Position numbers and translations under genes: made by a program
Assembly: GCF_003073045.1 (NCBI RefSeq)
Contig: NC_037594.1
Location: 26,480,927 to 26,544,926 of the forward strand
Direction: 5' to 3'
Origin: Pomacea canaliculata
Taxonomy: Eukaryota > Mollusca > Gastropoda > Architaenioglossa > Ampullariidae
DNA: 64,000 nt
The notes under the pieces: generated by a model
What the model was told of the DNA's origin: nothing
Seen by the model: only the letters and a program-made list of their open reading frames with translations
Databases searched by the model: none
In this document: piece by piece, positions 24,701 through 36,730 of the stretch
How the letters are laid out: the number at the start of each line of letters is the position of its first letter
Position numbering within the stretch: the stretch's first letter is position 1

Positions 24701-27700
24701 AGCATTTAGAATTTTAAAAAATAGCTACCTGTCTCAGCTTTGCTGCTTCTCAGGTTATCACAAGGAGCTTGGGATGATTTCGGTACTTCCTTTTTCTTCT
24801 TCTTCTTCTTGTTTTTCTTGTTCTGTTTCCCATCCCAGATGTCGAACTCTATAAGATGTTGAGTGTTCATCTCCATGACTTTTTCAACCAGCTCAACCTC
24901 AGTGGCAGATTCCTCTTCATCTTCATTTCCAGTGTCTTCTACCAATAAAGCAATACAGCAAAGACATAAATCAAACAAAGGCAAAAAAAATTCTATATTC
25001 TGTCCATCAAGTAAAAGTAGCTTCAAACAAAGGAAAATGACGAACATGGAAAAACATTCTATTACTTTCCTGTTGCATATTATCATCAAAACTTACCATT
25101 TTATATATCATAGGTAAAAAGGTAAAGGTAATCTGCTAACCTTTTCAGGTCTTTGGGGGGGTGAGGTGTTAGAGACCTCACTTTACTTGGGGCCAGCTTT
25201 ACATGAGAGCGGTGCCCATCTCCTCTCCCTTGCTGCCCTACCTTCCCCAACCCTCCATATCATAGGCACAAAAAAATCATCACCTGTTTGTTTAAGTTCT
25301 TTATCTGAACTGGAGATTGGTTTCTCTGTGGCCACTTCTAATTTCTTCTTGCGAGAAAAGCTAGGCTTTTGTGTCAACATGGGCCGTGCTTCGAGCAATC
25401 CATTGTCAGGATTGATAAATCGAGATGGTGATTTTGGCAGAAAACCCTTTATTTCATCCTCTGCACCTATTCATGACAATAAATACTTAACACAACAGAC
25501 TGCAATGTAATAAAACTCAAATGTCTATTATAGTACAAACGTTTCTTCCAAATGGTTGGACTGAGCTCTGTACAACATAGATATACGGACATTTTAAGTA
25601 AATAATCCTTCTGTACAGCCTCTCCTTTGTGAAGTGCAGCCCTACAAACACCACTATGAACAAAAAATGTGGGGAAAAAAAAATCAAGCCATTAGAAATG
25701 TACATAAATATAGATATATGTTCTAAGCTACAGTCACTGGGGACAGCATGGACCATAAGTTTATTAGACATATGTTTGACCTCCTATGCATGTGGATGTT
25801 TCTAGCTATAACTCAAGAAAGGACGGGAATGGTTCAATCAGATTTATGGATATACTATCTTGCACAGACTTCAGTCCAGCCATTTAATAAAAAAAAAATG
25901 GTTTTACACTAAAACTCTTAAATAAGATATTATGCATGGAACACTTTTAAAGCTTTCAAAAATGATATTGAGACCCAGTTCCTTTATAAACATCTCCAAC
26001 AGCTGGTGGTATTCTCCCCATCTTTCCCCAACTTTAGGTTGTTTTTTTTTTTAAATGCAGTTTTAAAACAATGCTACTCTATTCGTTTCTCTTGCCATTC
26101 TTTTGTTCAAGCTCATTAAGTTTACTGTCAAGAATGGGAATGTGATCTAAGAGCTTTAGTGTTGTTTCACAAACATAGATACTTGCACACCAATATGTAC
26201 ATCATGTATTGACAGACAAAGACACTGACACTGACGTACTCACCATAGCATTCAACAGACATAAGCATGTGGTGAACTCTTTTCAGCTCATTGTGTGTTG
26301 GTCGGCCAGTAGCGAAGGGAATGGTTCGAATGCGCAGGTCACTTTTGCTCAATGCAGGAGACTTGCCACCAAAGAAAATATGGCGACTGTATGTGGAAGC
26401 TTTCAGGAAGATCAGATGACAAGCCCCCAAGAAGGTGGACCAAGAGTTTAAGAGTTCTTGGATTTCCTAAGTTAAAGATTGAAAAGAAAGTGACCTTTTT
26501 TATTTTTGACTGTGATTCCAAAGTAATAAGTTACTTAAGAATAGCTTTTGAATGGTCCTTTTGTGTCCTATTCGTTTTCATCTTCCTTCTGTTTATATAG
26601 AAAACAATTCCCTGTTTCATAAAAATCATTACATGGTAGGACAAACTAGGATAAATGCTAAATGACCTTTTCCTTACATTAAAATCGCAAGTCTTGAAAA
26701 AAAAAAGCAACTAAGTTTTATTAAACTTGGCTCCTACAGTGTTTGGAAAAACAACACTTTACAAATACTTAATTTGAAGACCTAAAAATCTTATGAAAGC
26801 ATGCCTGTAGTAAAATGTGTTTGACCCACATCCTGAGAGCACCAACCTGTGCAAGAGCTGCTTCATTGTACCGCCGCAGGCTAGCTCCTGCTGACTTTGG
26901 GGCACTTCCCTGATTATCACGAACACTTTGAACTGTACCCCGTTTGGCTCGCACTACATATCGATGGAATGTTTTGTGCATAACTGCCTGGCTCCTGAAG
27001 TAAAAAACAAAAAAAAAAACCCTTATGTACAGCTCACTTGAGTTTTCTCATGATGATCAGGCCTCCTATAGGAAACTTGCTTTATGAATTTTAAGAAACA
27101 GGTCAGCAAGTTATATATGAAACAGATGTGGTAAAAAAGGTCAAGGGAGACAAACCCAAAAATGAACTATAAACTGAGTGCCAATGACTACATAAAGTTA
27201 TGTCTAATCAACATAAGAAGTTTGCAGTTTGTCCTCTTTCTGACAAATGCAAAAATTATTTCTATTAAGCTCTTTAAAATCCAATATCAATAATACCACA
27301 CAAACAAACAAGGTGAAAAACATTAATAAAAGTACAAACTAACAAATATGAATGTCCTTTTCACACTACGAGGATTATTATCATTCATACCCATCAAAAA
27401 CTGCTGCAGCAAAGTGACCTCCTGCCAACATTATGACAGCCACACGTGAGTATGTGACTGCATCAAGTGCCATTTTAAGTAGCCCAGCCACTGTGCTTGG
27501 TGGGTTCTAATGAAGAAAATGCAGAATAATGAAGATAATAATCATTGTAATGACAACAAAAACAACAGAAAAGTTTGACACATTTTGGAAAAGATGATGA
27601 AATGAATAAAAAAAATTAAAAGAATATGTGGCAAATGAAAGAAAATGAAAGGTGGAAGCATTTACATAACTCCTGAACCTAAGAGATGGAGAATAATAAA

Positions 27701-30094
27701 ATTTATTGCTACTGGTCATCAAAGGATAATCCTGACTGGTGATTGTTTTGTAAAAGTAATTTGCTCATTACCTTTTTGTGATAAAGCACGCAGTGGTAGA
27801 TGGAGATAAGTTGTCCCTTGCTGTTCTTCATGAACAGCTTAGGCATCTTTCTGGTGGTTGCCAGGCTGCTGTTTTCCTGAGTTTTGCTTTCCCTCTCACT
27901 GTCTGAATTGTCACAAGTAAACTTTTTCAGGTTAACAGGGACTGCTGAAGAAGTAACTGCCTCATCACCACTCTCTTTAGACGATTCTGAGCTGTCTTCA
28001 GAACCTGATATACTTGACACATCGCCTGAAACATTTTATTTTACATTTGAAGCCATTTTGAAGCTATAGATAGACATAAATAAATGAGTGCTGATGGTTG
28101 ATTACACGACAAAACCATAAACTAGGAGAAAATAAAGCTCTAGTAGGTGAATCTATTTGATGTTTACTTGTGAAAAGCTTCTGAACTGTTGATAGGAAGT
28201 CTGGCACAGTTATCAACTTTTGTCATATATTGTTGATGGATCCCATAAGTGATATAAATGAGGCTGTCAATACCATGGACAGCATTAAAGAAAACATAAT
28301 GAAAGCTATCCACAGATTTATATTTCTGCATGCAACGACAATCAGAGTACATAATTATCATTGAAAATGCAAGAAAGAAATCAGCCAATTTACTTGTCAT
28401 TTCTTCAAAAGCTTCTTCACTGATTGGCTTCCTTCCTCTCAAATGCTGTTTCAAGTTGTAACGATGCCAATCACACTTGAAATGGGATTTCTAAAAATAA
28501 AGTTATCAGCTACTAATAATCTGTTTCTTATTTTGTCTGTCACCCCTATGCTTCCCGCAGCCTACCCTTATATATCACTTTCTCTTTACAAATGTCCCAT
28601 TAGACTTGCTAAGTGCAAATGAATAAGCATATGTTTGAGCTACCATGACAAATGGTACCTAATCACAATTTAAGTTTACAATATCATTCAAATCAAAAAT
28701 GTAATAATATTAAATAATATATGTTTATAATTCAGTAAACTAAAAATAAAGATCATAATAAACATCAAAATATATCTTTATTCACCAAATTTTATATATT
28801 TATCTACTCTGGAAGAAAGTAAGATACTGGAACGTGCAATTGTTTCACTAGTATATCTTTTCTTTTTAGCATATTATTGTTAGAGACTTATATTTTTCAA
28901 GTAAATAACTTTGTGAGTGCTCATTTAGCTCAGAGAAATGGTTTTAGATGAGAAACTTAATATGCTCCCCATAAACCCATAATTCCCCTGCCCTACCCTT
29001 ACCTGCTCATTTCGTGAGGAGAAAATGCTCGAACAGTAACTGCATGACATGCGTGTTGATATAACATGTTGTCTGCGACTGGGATCTTCACTTTCTGTTG
29101 CAAATGTGTTAGAGAAAACAGAAAAAAATTAATATCAAATATTTGTCAGGAAATGGATGAATCACAACTGCAAGAAATAAAATGCAGATAGAAGACTGAT
29201 AATAGATGTGACCATAAATATGGACATTAACATGATTTGAATATGTGATGGTTAATGAGATAAAAAAGTCATTCTTAATATCGAGAACAAGATGTGAAAT
29301 ACTCTCAGAAATACTGATGCTCAATCATCAATCATGCATAATAAATAAATTGAGAAAAATTAAATATGTGCCAAATAGAAGATGCCATGAATAAGTCAGT
29401 TCATTAAATTTATAGAAATTTATTGACTTCATCAAGAACCTTCCCAAAACTAGTTTGTAGAGAAGCAAAAAGGGGTAAATAGACTTGTGATCATGCAAAG
29501 ACAAGCTTGCTGAATGAAAGAGAGGAAGGCTGAAACAAATGTTCACCCCTATTTGCATAATGAGTATGAGATATTCTATATAGCAGGAAAGTTAAAGCCA
29601 TTTTAGTCAGCTATACAGCTACATGAGCTATGCACATCTTGCATTTTACGTGGTCCTCTCAATTATCTACCACGCATTACTAGTTAGAGTGTCAGACAGT
29701 TATAAGGCATCTCATAAGAAAACACATCCATCACTCATGACTGAGTGTTTTACATGACCATAAAAGTGATTAGCATTGTATACCCCAGTAAACCACAAAA
29801 CTTTTTTTGGGGGGTTGCTAGTTGCTCTAAGAACATTAACTTTTCTCTAGAAAAAGTGAGATATCAATAGTTTTTTAGACTTCTTATGACAGTTATTAAG
29901 CTACCTGGACTTTCTGTATCCAAAGATTCTGGTCTGTCTTTCTCCTCCAGTAGAATGTCGTCAGCAGTAGGATTACATGATGCTATCATCAGTCCTGCTA
30001 GCATCTGCTGTGCTGTGTTCACTTCTGATAACAGGCAGCTAGAATAGTTGCTGGACTGCTTGTATACCAGTTTCTTGGAAAGCACTTGTGCCAT
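21733..30094 (-). CDS. ANKZF1: ANKZF1/Vms1, ribosome-associated quality-control peptidyl-tRNA hydrolase
   Basis: ANKZF1 releases stalled nascent chains from peptidyl-tRNA on 60S ribosomes and binds VCP/p97; it acts in the cytosol and at mitochondria. Blocks on the minus strand: 30094-29905, 29094-29003, 28490-28394, 28025-27772, 27506-27391, 26994-26847, 26466-26244, 25466-25284, 24938-24729, 24249-23656 (one frame change inside), 23474-23363, 22980-22882, 22731-22651, 22351-22281, 21847-21733; about 860 codons against 726 in human. Visible parts in order: C2H2 finger (C81, C84, H97, H103), VLRF1 domain with RAKRGTVQ (Gln272 is the family's catalytic position), FFGGK, ankyrin ([12 protein letters not shown]), lysine/glutamate-rich coiled coil, VCP-interacting motif [11 protein letters not shown] formed across an intron, and a Cys-rich treble clef ([15 protein letters not shown]). 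The start MAQVLSKK is the first ATG of exon 1. It converges on the GTF3C4-like gene. Confidence 0.95.
22531..22622. repeat. Two-copy tandem repeat in an ANKZF1 intron
   Basis: TGGTAGTACCAAG begins at 22531 and again at 22581. The 50-base units are about 80% alike and lie between the coding blocks at 22651-22731 and 22281-22351. Confidence 0.6.
25115..25262 (+). repeat. Dispersed repeat in an ANKZF1 intron, related to Kunitz unit DNA
   Basis: The sequence around GTGAGGTGTTAGAGACCTC (25162-25180), preceded by CCTTTTCAGGTCTTTGG, resembles GTGAGATGTCAGAGACCTT at 33143 and its copies at 37837 and 46709 in the Kunitz units, each also preceded by a CCTTTAGGT motif. The shared block is about 50 bases. 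It reads as an interspersed element of unknown class. Confidence 0.45.
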
Positions 30095-30384
30095 TGTTCA
30101 GTCAAAGCCTTTAGTTCCCTATTTAGAAATTCAAACATTGATTCACTATTAAAAATTATCACACAAGTAATTAATCTTGAACGGCTTTAGCAACCAATGT
30201 CACAGTATGTAAAACAAACTGATTGTAGTTAACGATTTTCGCTTCATAATATTTTACAAAAATAACTGCATACTTAATTTTATTAAAATATATTTCAACG
30301 AAAAATTTCCCCTAAAAATCAGTTATGTGGCTCAGAATTACTGCGAAGTGAAGGACATATTGTAAAACTAAGCAAAAAGACATA

Positions 30385-30890
30385 CAGTGTTCCCTCGTTT
30401 ATCGCGGGGGATAGGTGCTATGATCAGCCGCGATAAACGAATTTCCGCGAAATAGGGACATACATGCAATAATAATATATACATGTAAAACAATATCATG
30501 TGAGTGTAAAGTAATATATTAATCATGTTATTAATACAGTACAATAACAAATTAGTGTAAAAAATTATAACTGTACTCGGAGAAACCCAAAAAACTGATG
30601 CGAACTGCATGCTGCGAGATGGGAGATAACAATCATGGCTCGTCGCTTACGCAGAGCAATGGATTTCTGTTACACAATTATTTATTTCTTTCTATCTACA
30701 AAATAACCATGGTATTTTAATAGAAATACAAATATAGCTACATTTTTGGTCTTTTTCCTGTTGAAGTATCTATGGTATTTTGTTGAACGATAATTCCCAG
30801 CACGAAAATATCGATCGATACTTCACTCAAAAAAAACCGCGAAGTAGTGAATCCGCGATAGATGAACCGCGAAGTAGCGAGGGAACACTG
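30385..30890. mobile_element. Tigger/pogo-like MITE
   Basis: A 506-base element. Its ends are CAGTGTTCCCTCG and the inverted CGAGGGAACACTG, with GCG-rich inner termini, flanked on both sides by TA (30383-30384 and 30891-30892). The TA target duplication and the CAG...CTCG ends fit the pogo/Tigger branch of Tc1/mariner. The interior is AT-rich with no transposase, so it is non-autonomous. It sits about 290 bases upstream of the ANKZF1 start codon. Confidence 0.85.
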
Positions 30891-30892
30891 TA

Positions 30893-32925
30893 CCTAGTAA
30901 CAAGCATCACACATTTGTAAATAATAAAATTCTACTGGAGTTTGTAAAGCCAATAAAACCGACCGAAACTTGATCTGCGCGGTATATGACAGGAACGACT
31001 CTCAAAATCCAACTAAATATGAAGCTGTGGTTAGTATTGCTTCACGACTAGAAAATAAAATGTATGTTGCACAAGCAAGTGCCATACGTTGTTCTCTCCA
31101 GTCGTCTGCCTCTTCCTTCCGCTCTTCAGGTTATGGGAATTACCTCCCGTTGAAACACGTCATAGCAACACTTCCGGTCAAGGGACATAACTTTAGCTAA
31201 TGCATGTCCGTGGTCCTGAGATCGACAGACTTTGATTGAAGTCCGTTGTCCTTGTAGCAACACTTCAGTCCCTGATGGCTACGTAGGGGTGGGCTAGTCG
31301 TACAAGAACACAACAAAGATGGAAATTGACGCACAACTGTAGATTTTATTGAGAGTTTCACTGGGCGGCTGGCCTGCCGCCTCTCCACTCTCGATCACTA
31401 CCAATGTTTTCCGTCATTGTCATAAAAATTTTAAATGACTTCACGAATCTGTGTAAAATGTAAGGAAATCATAGATAAAGTAATACAGATAACAAACTGA
31501 ATCTACGTCCTGGATATTCAGCATCCTTTGAGCATTATCACTTTTCTCAATAAACAGCTAACTCAGTCCAGTTAAGAGAAGACATACTACCGAGTTAAGA
31601 AAATAACATACGTGACAATTCGCCAGCAGCAACAGCACACCGTCTGCCTGTCTGGTATTGCTGTCTGGTGCTGATAACTAAACATTATTTGGCTAAAAAA
31701 TAAAGTACGCTGATCTGACTGACTCGGCGGCAACCTCATAAAATTATCACTATAGTCTTATAATAACTGCGGCGAAAAAATTAATCCTTTACTTCACTCA
31801 ACCATCACAAGTCTGAATAAACCTTTCAATATTAATTAATTACATAATTTAACCAACAGCAACCTGACAAACGTTGCTGACAATAAAACCAGTGTCGCTG
31901 AGAAAGCAGCAGGTAGATGCAATTAAGAATCTAATCGTCTGCTTCTGTTTGGTGTACCTGACTGACGCAGGTGTTGTTAACGTACGCAGCGATCAAAGTG
32001 CATGTTCGTATCTTCCCTTAATTAACATAATGAGACCGGCCTAATCTTACCTTCTCATTCTGTTCACTAATCACACATAACCTCTGTCAATTAATGGACG
32101 TTTGATTTATCTTATAATCCTTGACGAAGCTCGAACCTATAGCGATCGAGGCTGCAGAGAACGCCATATGTTCACTCCCTGGGACCTGGTGCATGTCACG
32201 ATGCTAAGTACTAGTTGCATGGCAAGCGAGAAACAGCAAGATTGTTCACAGAAAAAACAAGTACGAGCCGATTAGCTGATTTCTTTATTTGACTTCAATT
32301 TATTATTCATGGTTAGCCGTCATACAGTGCCCGGATGTCTTGTGTTCGCGACCCCGGGGTCATTCGCCGACATTGAGAAAATAACAGATTACAATGACCA
32401 GTGTAAGTATATAAACGTAAACCATCTGGAAACGTCTCCACTGCCAGGCCATTTTTTTAATTATGGAAAAAAAAATCAACAATGGGGAAGAAAATAGAGT
32501 ACGAGAAGAAAAAGTGGGTAGGGAAGTTATATATGTTGTGCCTTCATCGATTCAAGATGAAAGCAGCCTTTATTTTCTTTTACCTTAAATACTGCAGAGA
32601 GAGAGAGAAAGACGCCCTCATCTACCCCCTCCTCCACGAACACACACACACAGAAGAGCACGAAAGCCTTTTTGGTGTGCTATCAAGTAAAGTATCCCTT
32701 CTGCAAAACAGAGCAAAATTATCTGGTTTGGACAGGTCACCCAGAACAACACTCCGGTTAGGTTGCCTCCACACCGACCAGAGGTCGCATTGTCCTGTGT
32801 TTCTGTAACAGAAGAATCTGGAGAAAAGTCTTTTACAGTAACTGATTTACTGATCTAGGTCTCTGTTTGTAATTAAATTGGTTATTGATAGACTTTTGAG
32901 GTAAAGATAAAAACATGCTCTGACA
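30893..32925. other. Intergenic between ANKZF1 and the Kunitz cluster
   Basis: No gene recognised. The ANKZF1 promoter should lie near 30100-31200; a GC-richer stretch at about 30960-31400 could be part of it. Short open frames at 30970-31200, 32309-32497 and 32482-32808 show no domain. The last includes GA and CA repeat runs and is not called. Confidence 0.4.
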
Positions 32926-34084
32926 CCCAGGTGTCTCCTGTTGATCAATTTTGCTGTACGTCGGTAGATGAAAAACAATGAAACTGTTGACCTTCTGGTC
33001 TCCGTAGCAACAAGAAATGATTTTGTCTAGGCAACAGGCTATGCTTGAGTAATATAATAACTTAAGACCGCGCAGTCTGCATTATATAATGTACACCTAT
33101 CAGAAATAAAAGGCTGTTCTCGAACCTTTAGGTCGTTGGCGAGTGAGATGTCAGAGACCTTACTTTCCTCGCATAAAATTAAGGGCCACAAAGGGAAGTA
33201 TTTTAATACTCTTCATCCGACATTTACATCTGCTTCTTGTTTATTCTTTCGGTGTCGGCGGTCTATTGATCAATAGCAAGTGGTCTGGTGCACACGACTT
33301 GTCGAGGCTCAGTCTACTGAGAGAAGTCAAGATGCTGTGCGATTGCCACACGTCCACCGCTCACTGACATTCCGTGCATCCGGTCCCAGAAGACTGTAAG
33401 TAGACAGAACACGTGACCTCTCTAAAGAGCGAACAACACCAAGAAGGATTGGCAGTTTAAAGTGTCTCACTTTATTGAGGCGATGTCAGAAACAGAGTTC
33501 GAACCGCCAACATCTGACTCATAAAATGAAGCGAGCGTCCCTTTATTTCTCCAGCTTAATTAAGAGATTGCAGGTGGGATAGGTGCACAAAATAAAGATG
33601 AAGCCGGTCTAATTATTTGAAGGGAGGAGAAAGGCGGCTGTTCACACATTACGGACGTGAACTTTTGAGAAGAAATATAATTTCTGCAACAGCTACAACA
33701 GACAGGTCCATGTCACCAAAGCAGACGACAGATGTCAGCATTTGGCGGCTTCTTCATGATAGTTACGGGTTTTACTTTCAATTAAATAGTTAATGTATTA
33801 ATAATGAAAGGGTTATTTAAACTTGTATTAGTTATATGAAGTAGATGACTCAATTATCTTAGTTAATAGTTTATTAAGAGTAATGAAAATTGTATTGTTC
33901 CTTTGTCCGTATATAGTACATTTTGTTTACCTCTCTCCAAGCTTCTCACTGGCGTCTATTTCAGCACATATTTAATATAAACTTTTTGTTCTTAGTTTAC
34001 GCTTAGTTTCTGTGTATGTATTTTTTTCTCTCGCTCTACACATTTTTTAGACTGCTCTTGTTCTAGTCCGTTCAATTACATCAC

Positions 34085-34140
34085 TCTCCAACAACAACAA
34101 ACACAACAACAACAATAACAACAGCAACAACAACAATTAA
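34085..34140. repeat. (CAA)n microsatellite, unit 1
   Basis: An imperfect CAA/AAC run. A purer run lies at the homologous place in unit 2 (43699-43750). Confidence 0.8.
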
Positions 34141-34280
34141 AGGCTTCTGCATAAACAAGCAAAGAATAAGAAACATCCACATGACTTTACTTTCAATTTT
34201 ATTATTTTTTCTTTAACGCATGTCTGCGCATTTTCACATAAAATTCGTCCTTGCACATAAACAAGGGGATAATAGGAAAG

Positions 34281-34696
34281 GGTTCCCAGTCACTTAATCC
34301 CCAGACACTTCATCCCCGACACTTCATCCCCGACACTTCATCCCCTAGACTTTTAATCCCCAGACACTTCATCCCCAGACACTTAATCCCTAAACTAAAT
34401 CCTTAACTATAAAAATTATGAAGTCAGCGAAATATATAATTGAAATTCAAATTCAAATCATGCTTTTAACTTCAACGTCATTGGAACATCTACAACATTA
34501 GTTAAAGTTCATATAAGCTAGTAAATTTAATGTTCTTCAACAATATGATATGAAAATAGTTCTTGAGTGTCGGGGATGAAGTGTCGGGGATGAAGTGTCT
34601 GGGGATGAAGTGTCTGGGGATTAAAAGTCTCGGGGATGAAGTGTCGGGGATGAAGTGTCGGGGATGAAGTGTCTGGGGATTAAGTGACCGGACACC
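34281..34696. mobile_element. Fold-back MITE with 9-base target duplication
   Basis: A 416-base element made largely of two inverted arms (about 34281-34390 and 34566-34696). Each arm is a series of CACTTCATCCCC/CACTTAATCCCC units around an AT-rich centre. ATAGGAAAG stands on both sides (34272-34280 and 34697-34705). The paralogous site in unit 2 (near 43883) has one ATAGGAAA and no insert, which fixes both ends. The termini are GGTTCCCAGTCACTTAATCC and, inverted, GGTGTCCGGTCACTTAATCC. A 9-base duplication suggests a MULE-like or hAT-like mover; there is no transposase, so the superfamily stays open. Confidence 0.85.
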
Positions 34697-35047
34697 ATAG
34701 GAAAGACAACCACATGCAATCATTCCCCACAAGTTAAATAACGCCCTTGGTGTGTTTCATTACATAAGTAAGACTTGATGAACATTGTTTACAAACCTGG
34801 TTTCTTTATTTATGCCTCATCATTACTAATAAGATGGGATAGGAGGCTGGGAATTATTCGGTGTGGGAGATCCGTGTATCAAATAAATCGCACAATGTAG
34901 GTGGTGCAAGTGAAAGAAAGAGAAGGAGTTCGATGAGGTCAGCATCATTAATTCTTTTTAAACTCGAGTGATAAAGCAGAATGAGGAGGATTTACATACT
35001 TAATTACTCAGGCCTGTCTCACATGGTGGGCAGGAATATCTGAAAGC

Positions 35048-35536
35048 AATAAAAGCTACAGGTGGTACAGGTCAGCAACACTTGCATCAGACACCGACAC
35101 CCACAGGTAGACGCTGCGCTGTCGCTGCTGGAGGTTGCTACGTATGTCCTTTTTGCTCTTAGTTTATCTAATATTATTTTACCTCCCACAGCTTGTGGAA
35201 TTTTTGAAAGGCAAAAGAACAGCAGGTTATCTCCTATTGCATTGTCCCCATTTATTTGTTTTCCTTTTCATGTCTCCTTATAAATTCGACTTCCTTTTAG
35301 TTTCTCTGTTCCTGTTTAGTGTGTAATCATGTTGTTTACTGTGAGTGTTGTAACATGAACACACATCGTGTATACCAAGTGTCACAGCTTTGTAACTTTC
35401 TCCATGTAATATCTAGTCTGCCATCTGACTTCCACATCGACTTGCAGGTGTAACAATCATCTTTGGTCTTCAACTACGATGGCACTCAGACTGTTCATCT
35501 GCCTCGTGATCCTCAGCCTTGTGGATGAGGGACACA
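35048..35536 (+). promoter_or_regulatory. K1 promoter and spliced 5' UTR
   Basis: CAATAAAAG near 35047 is the only TATA-like site. It precedes a probable noncoding exon ending GACACCCACAG before GTAGAC at about 35107. The next exon starts at 35448, after TTGCAG, and carries the ATG at 35479. The same arrangement occurs at 44233-44714 (K2), and a longer first intron is found in K3. Confidence 0.5.
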
Positions 35537-36320
35537 GTAGTCAGTCTACATTTTATTCCTTTCTTTATTAGTATCATAACTCATAACTGAAAAGTTTGAA
35601 TAAATAAAGTAAAAGATCAAAAACGAATAAAAGAAAGAATACACGAATGAATAAAGAAATCCAGCTTAGCTATATAAAAATTCAGTGAATTACAACGATA
35701 GAAAGTATCTACCATTTTGTTCTCTTTTGTTCATGACACGTCACTTAGAGTGTGGTGTTGAACTTTGGATACCTTCCTTAAAAAAAGAGTTTATATGCTG
35801 AAATTCTAAGGTAAGGATAGCAATGGGCATCATGAAAGAAACAAATGATTAAGTGTAATTCTTAAACAAAATAATATAATTTTTTTTAAGTTATCGCAAT
35901 TAGTTGGATAACTTATGAAAGTAATGTTAGTAATGAGTTTGAAAATAGTATGAAAACAAAGCTAACATCACCATTTGTATTTTGTGTGCTGCAGGCTGTT
36001 ATGAGCCCCTTGATCCAGGCACTTGTAAAGCAAACATTACTAGGTATTATTTCGACATCTCTTCACAAATATGCCAGAACTTCACCTACGGGGGCTGCCA
36101 AGGCAACGGAAATAATTACGTTACCATGGAAGACTGTACACGTGACTGTGTTTGCTCCTTGCCCAATCAGCCGGGTCCTTGTGAAGCGTACAACCCCAGG
36201 TACTTCTTCAACGTAGCTTCCAAGTCCTGTGAGAAGTTCATCTACGGCGGCTGTAAAGGCAACGAGAATAATTTTGAGACTTTGGATGACTGCCAGCATT
36301 CCTGCCTTCCATGTGTGTAT

Positions 36321-36395
<75 letters not shown>

Positions 36396-36730
36396 AAAAT
36401 GAGTAGAAAAAAAGAGTAAGTAAAAGATAAAAATAAGGAAAAATTCAAAGACACTAAGATGATGAAGACAATCTGATTTTCTCCAGCAGTGCTGTTTATA
36501 GTTTTAGTTCTCAAACATTGTTGCAATAAGCTACTTACTTTATTTTTATATTTTCTTTCATAGACTGCAACCTGCCAGCGGAGATAGGCCCTTGTAGAGC
36601 CTCAATTGTAAGATATTTCCACAATGCTACAACTGGAGCTTGCGAGGAATTTACTTATGGCGGATGCGCAGGCAACGCAAACAACTTCGAGACGAAGGAA
36701 GACTGTGAGAAAGAGTGTCACGATTCCTGA
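35479..36730 (+). CDS. K1: secreted three-domain Kunitz serine protease inhibitor
   Basis: Exons 35479-35536, 35995-36312 and 36564-36730 join with phase-1 introns to 180 residues. A signal peptide ([20 protein letters not shown]) is followed at once by three BPTI/Kunitz domains: C21-C71, C73-C123 and C127-C177. Each has canonical cysteine spacing (8, 15, 7, 12, 3) and the F/Y-x-YGGC and NNF/NNY motifs. Kunitz domains block serine proteases by inserting the P1 residue after the second cysteine into the active site. P1 is Lys31, Glu83 and Arg137, so domains 1 and 3 should suit trypsin-like enzymes while domain 2 should not. Only Val72 separates domains 1 and 2. The product should act outside the cell. 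Poly(A) signal AATAAA at 36949-36954. K2 is the closest relative. Confidence 0.9.
36321..36398. repeat. (GAAA)n microsatellite in K1 intron 2
   Basis: About 19 GAAA units begin 9 bases after the splice donor at 36313. The homologous run is short in K2 (45503-45541) and broken in K3. Confidence 0.9.

Noticed and set aside
33050-33170. Solo LTR ending at AATAAAAGG...CCTTTAGG with a TGGCGAG primer-site-like sequence
   Set aside because: No matching partner end, no target duplication and no internal viral-type genes; the block is better described as an unclassified repeat.
34291-34690. CRISPR-like array from the repeated ACTTCATCCCC units
   Set aside because: The units are inverted about a centre, have no unique spacers and belong to a transposon with a target duplication.
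36242-36526. Minus-strand frame rich in Phe-Leu-Ser across the K1 exon
   Set aside because: It is the reverse reading of a Kunitz exon and the GAAA run; the same shadow appears at K2 and K3.
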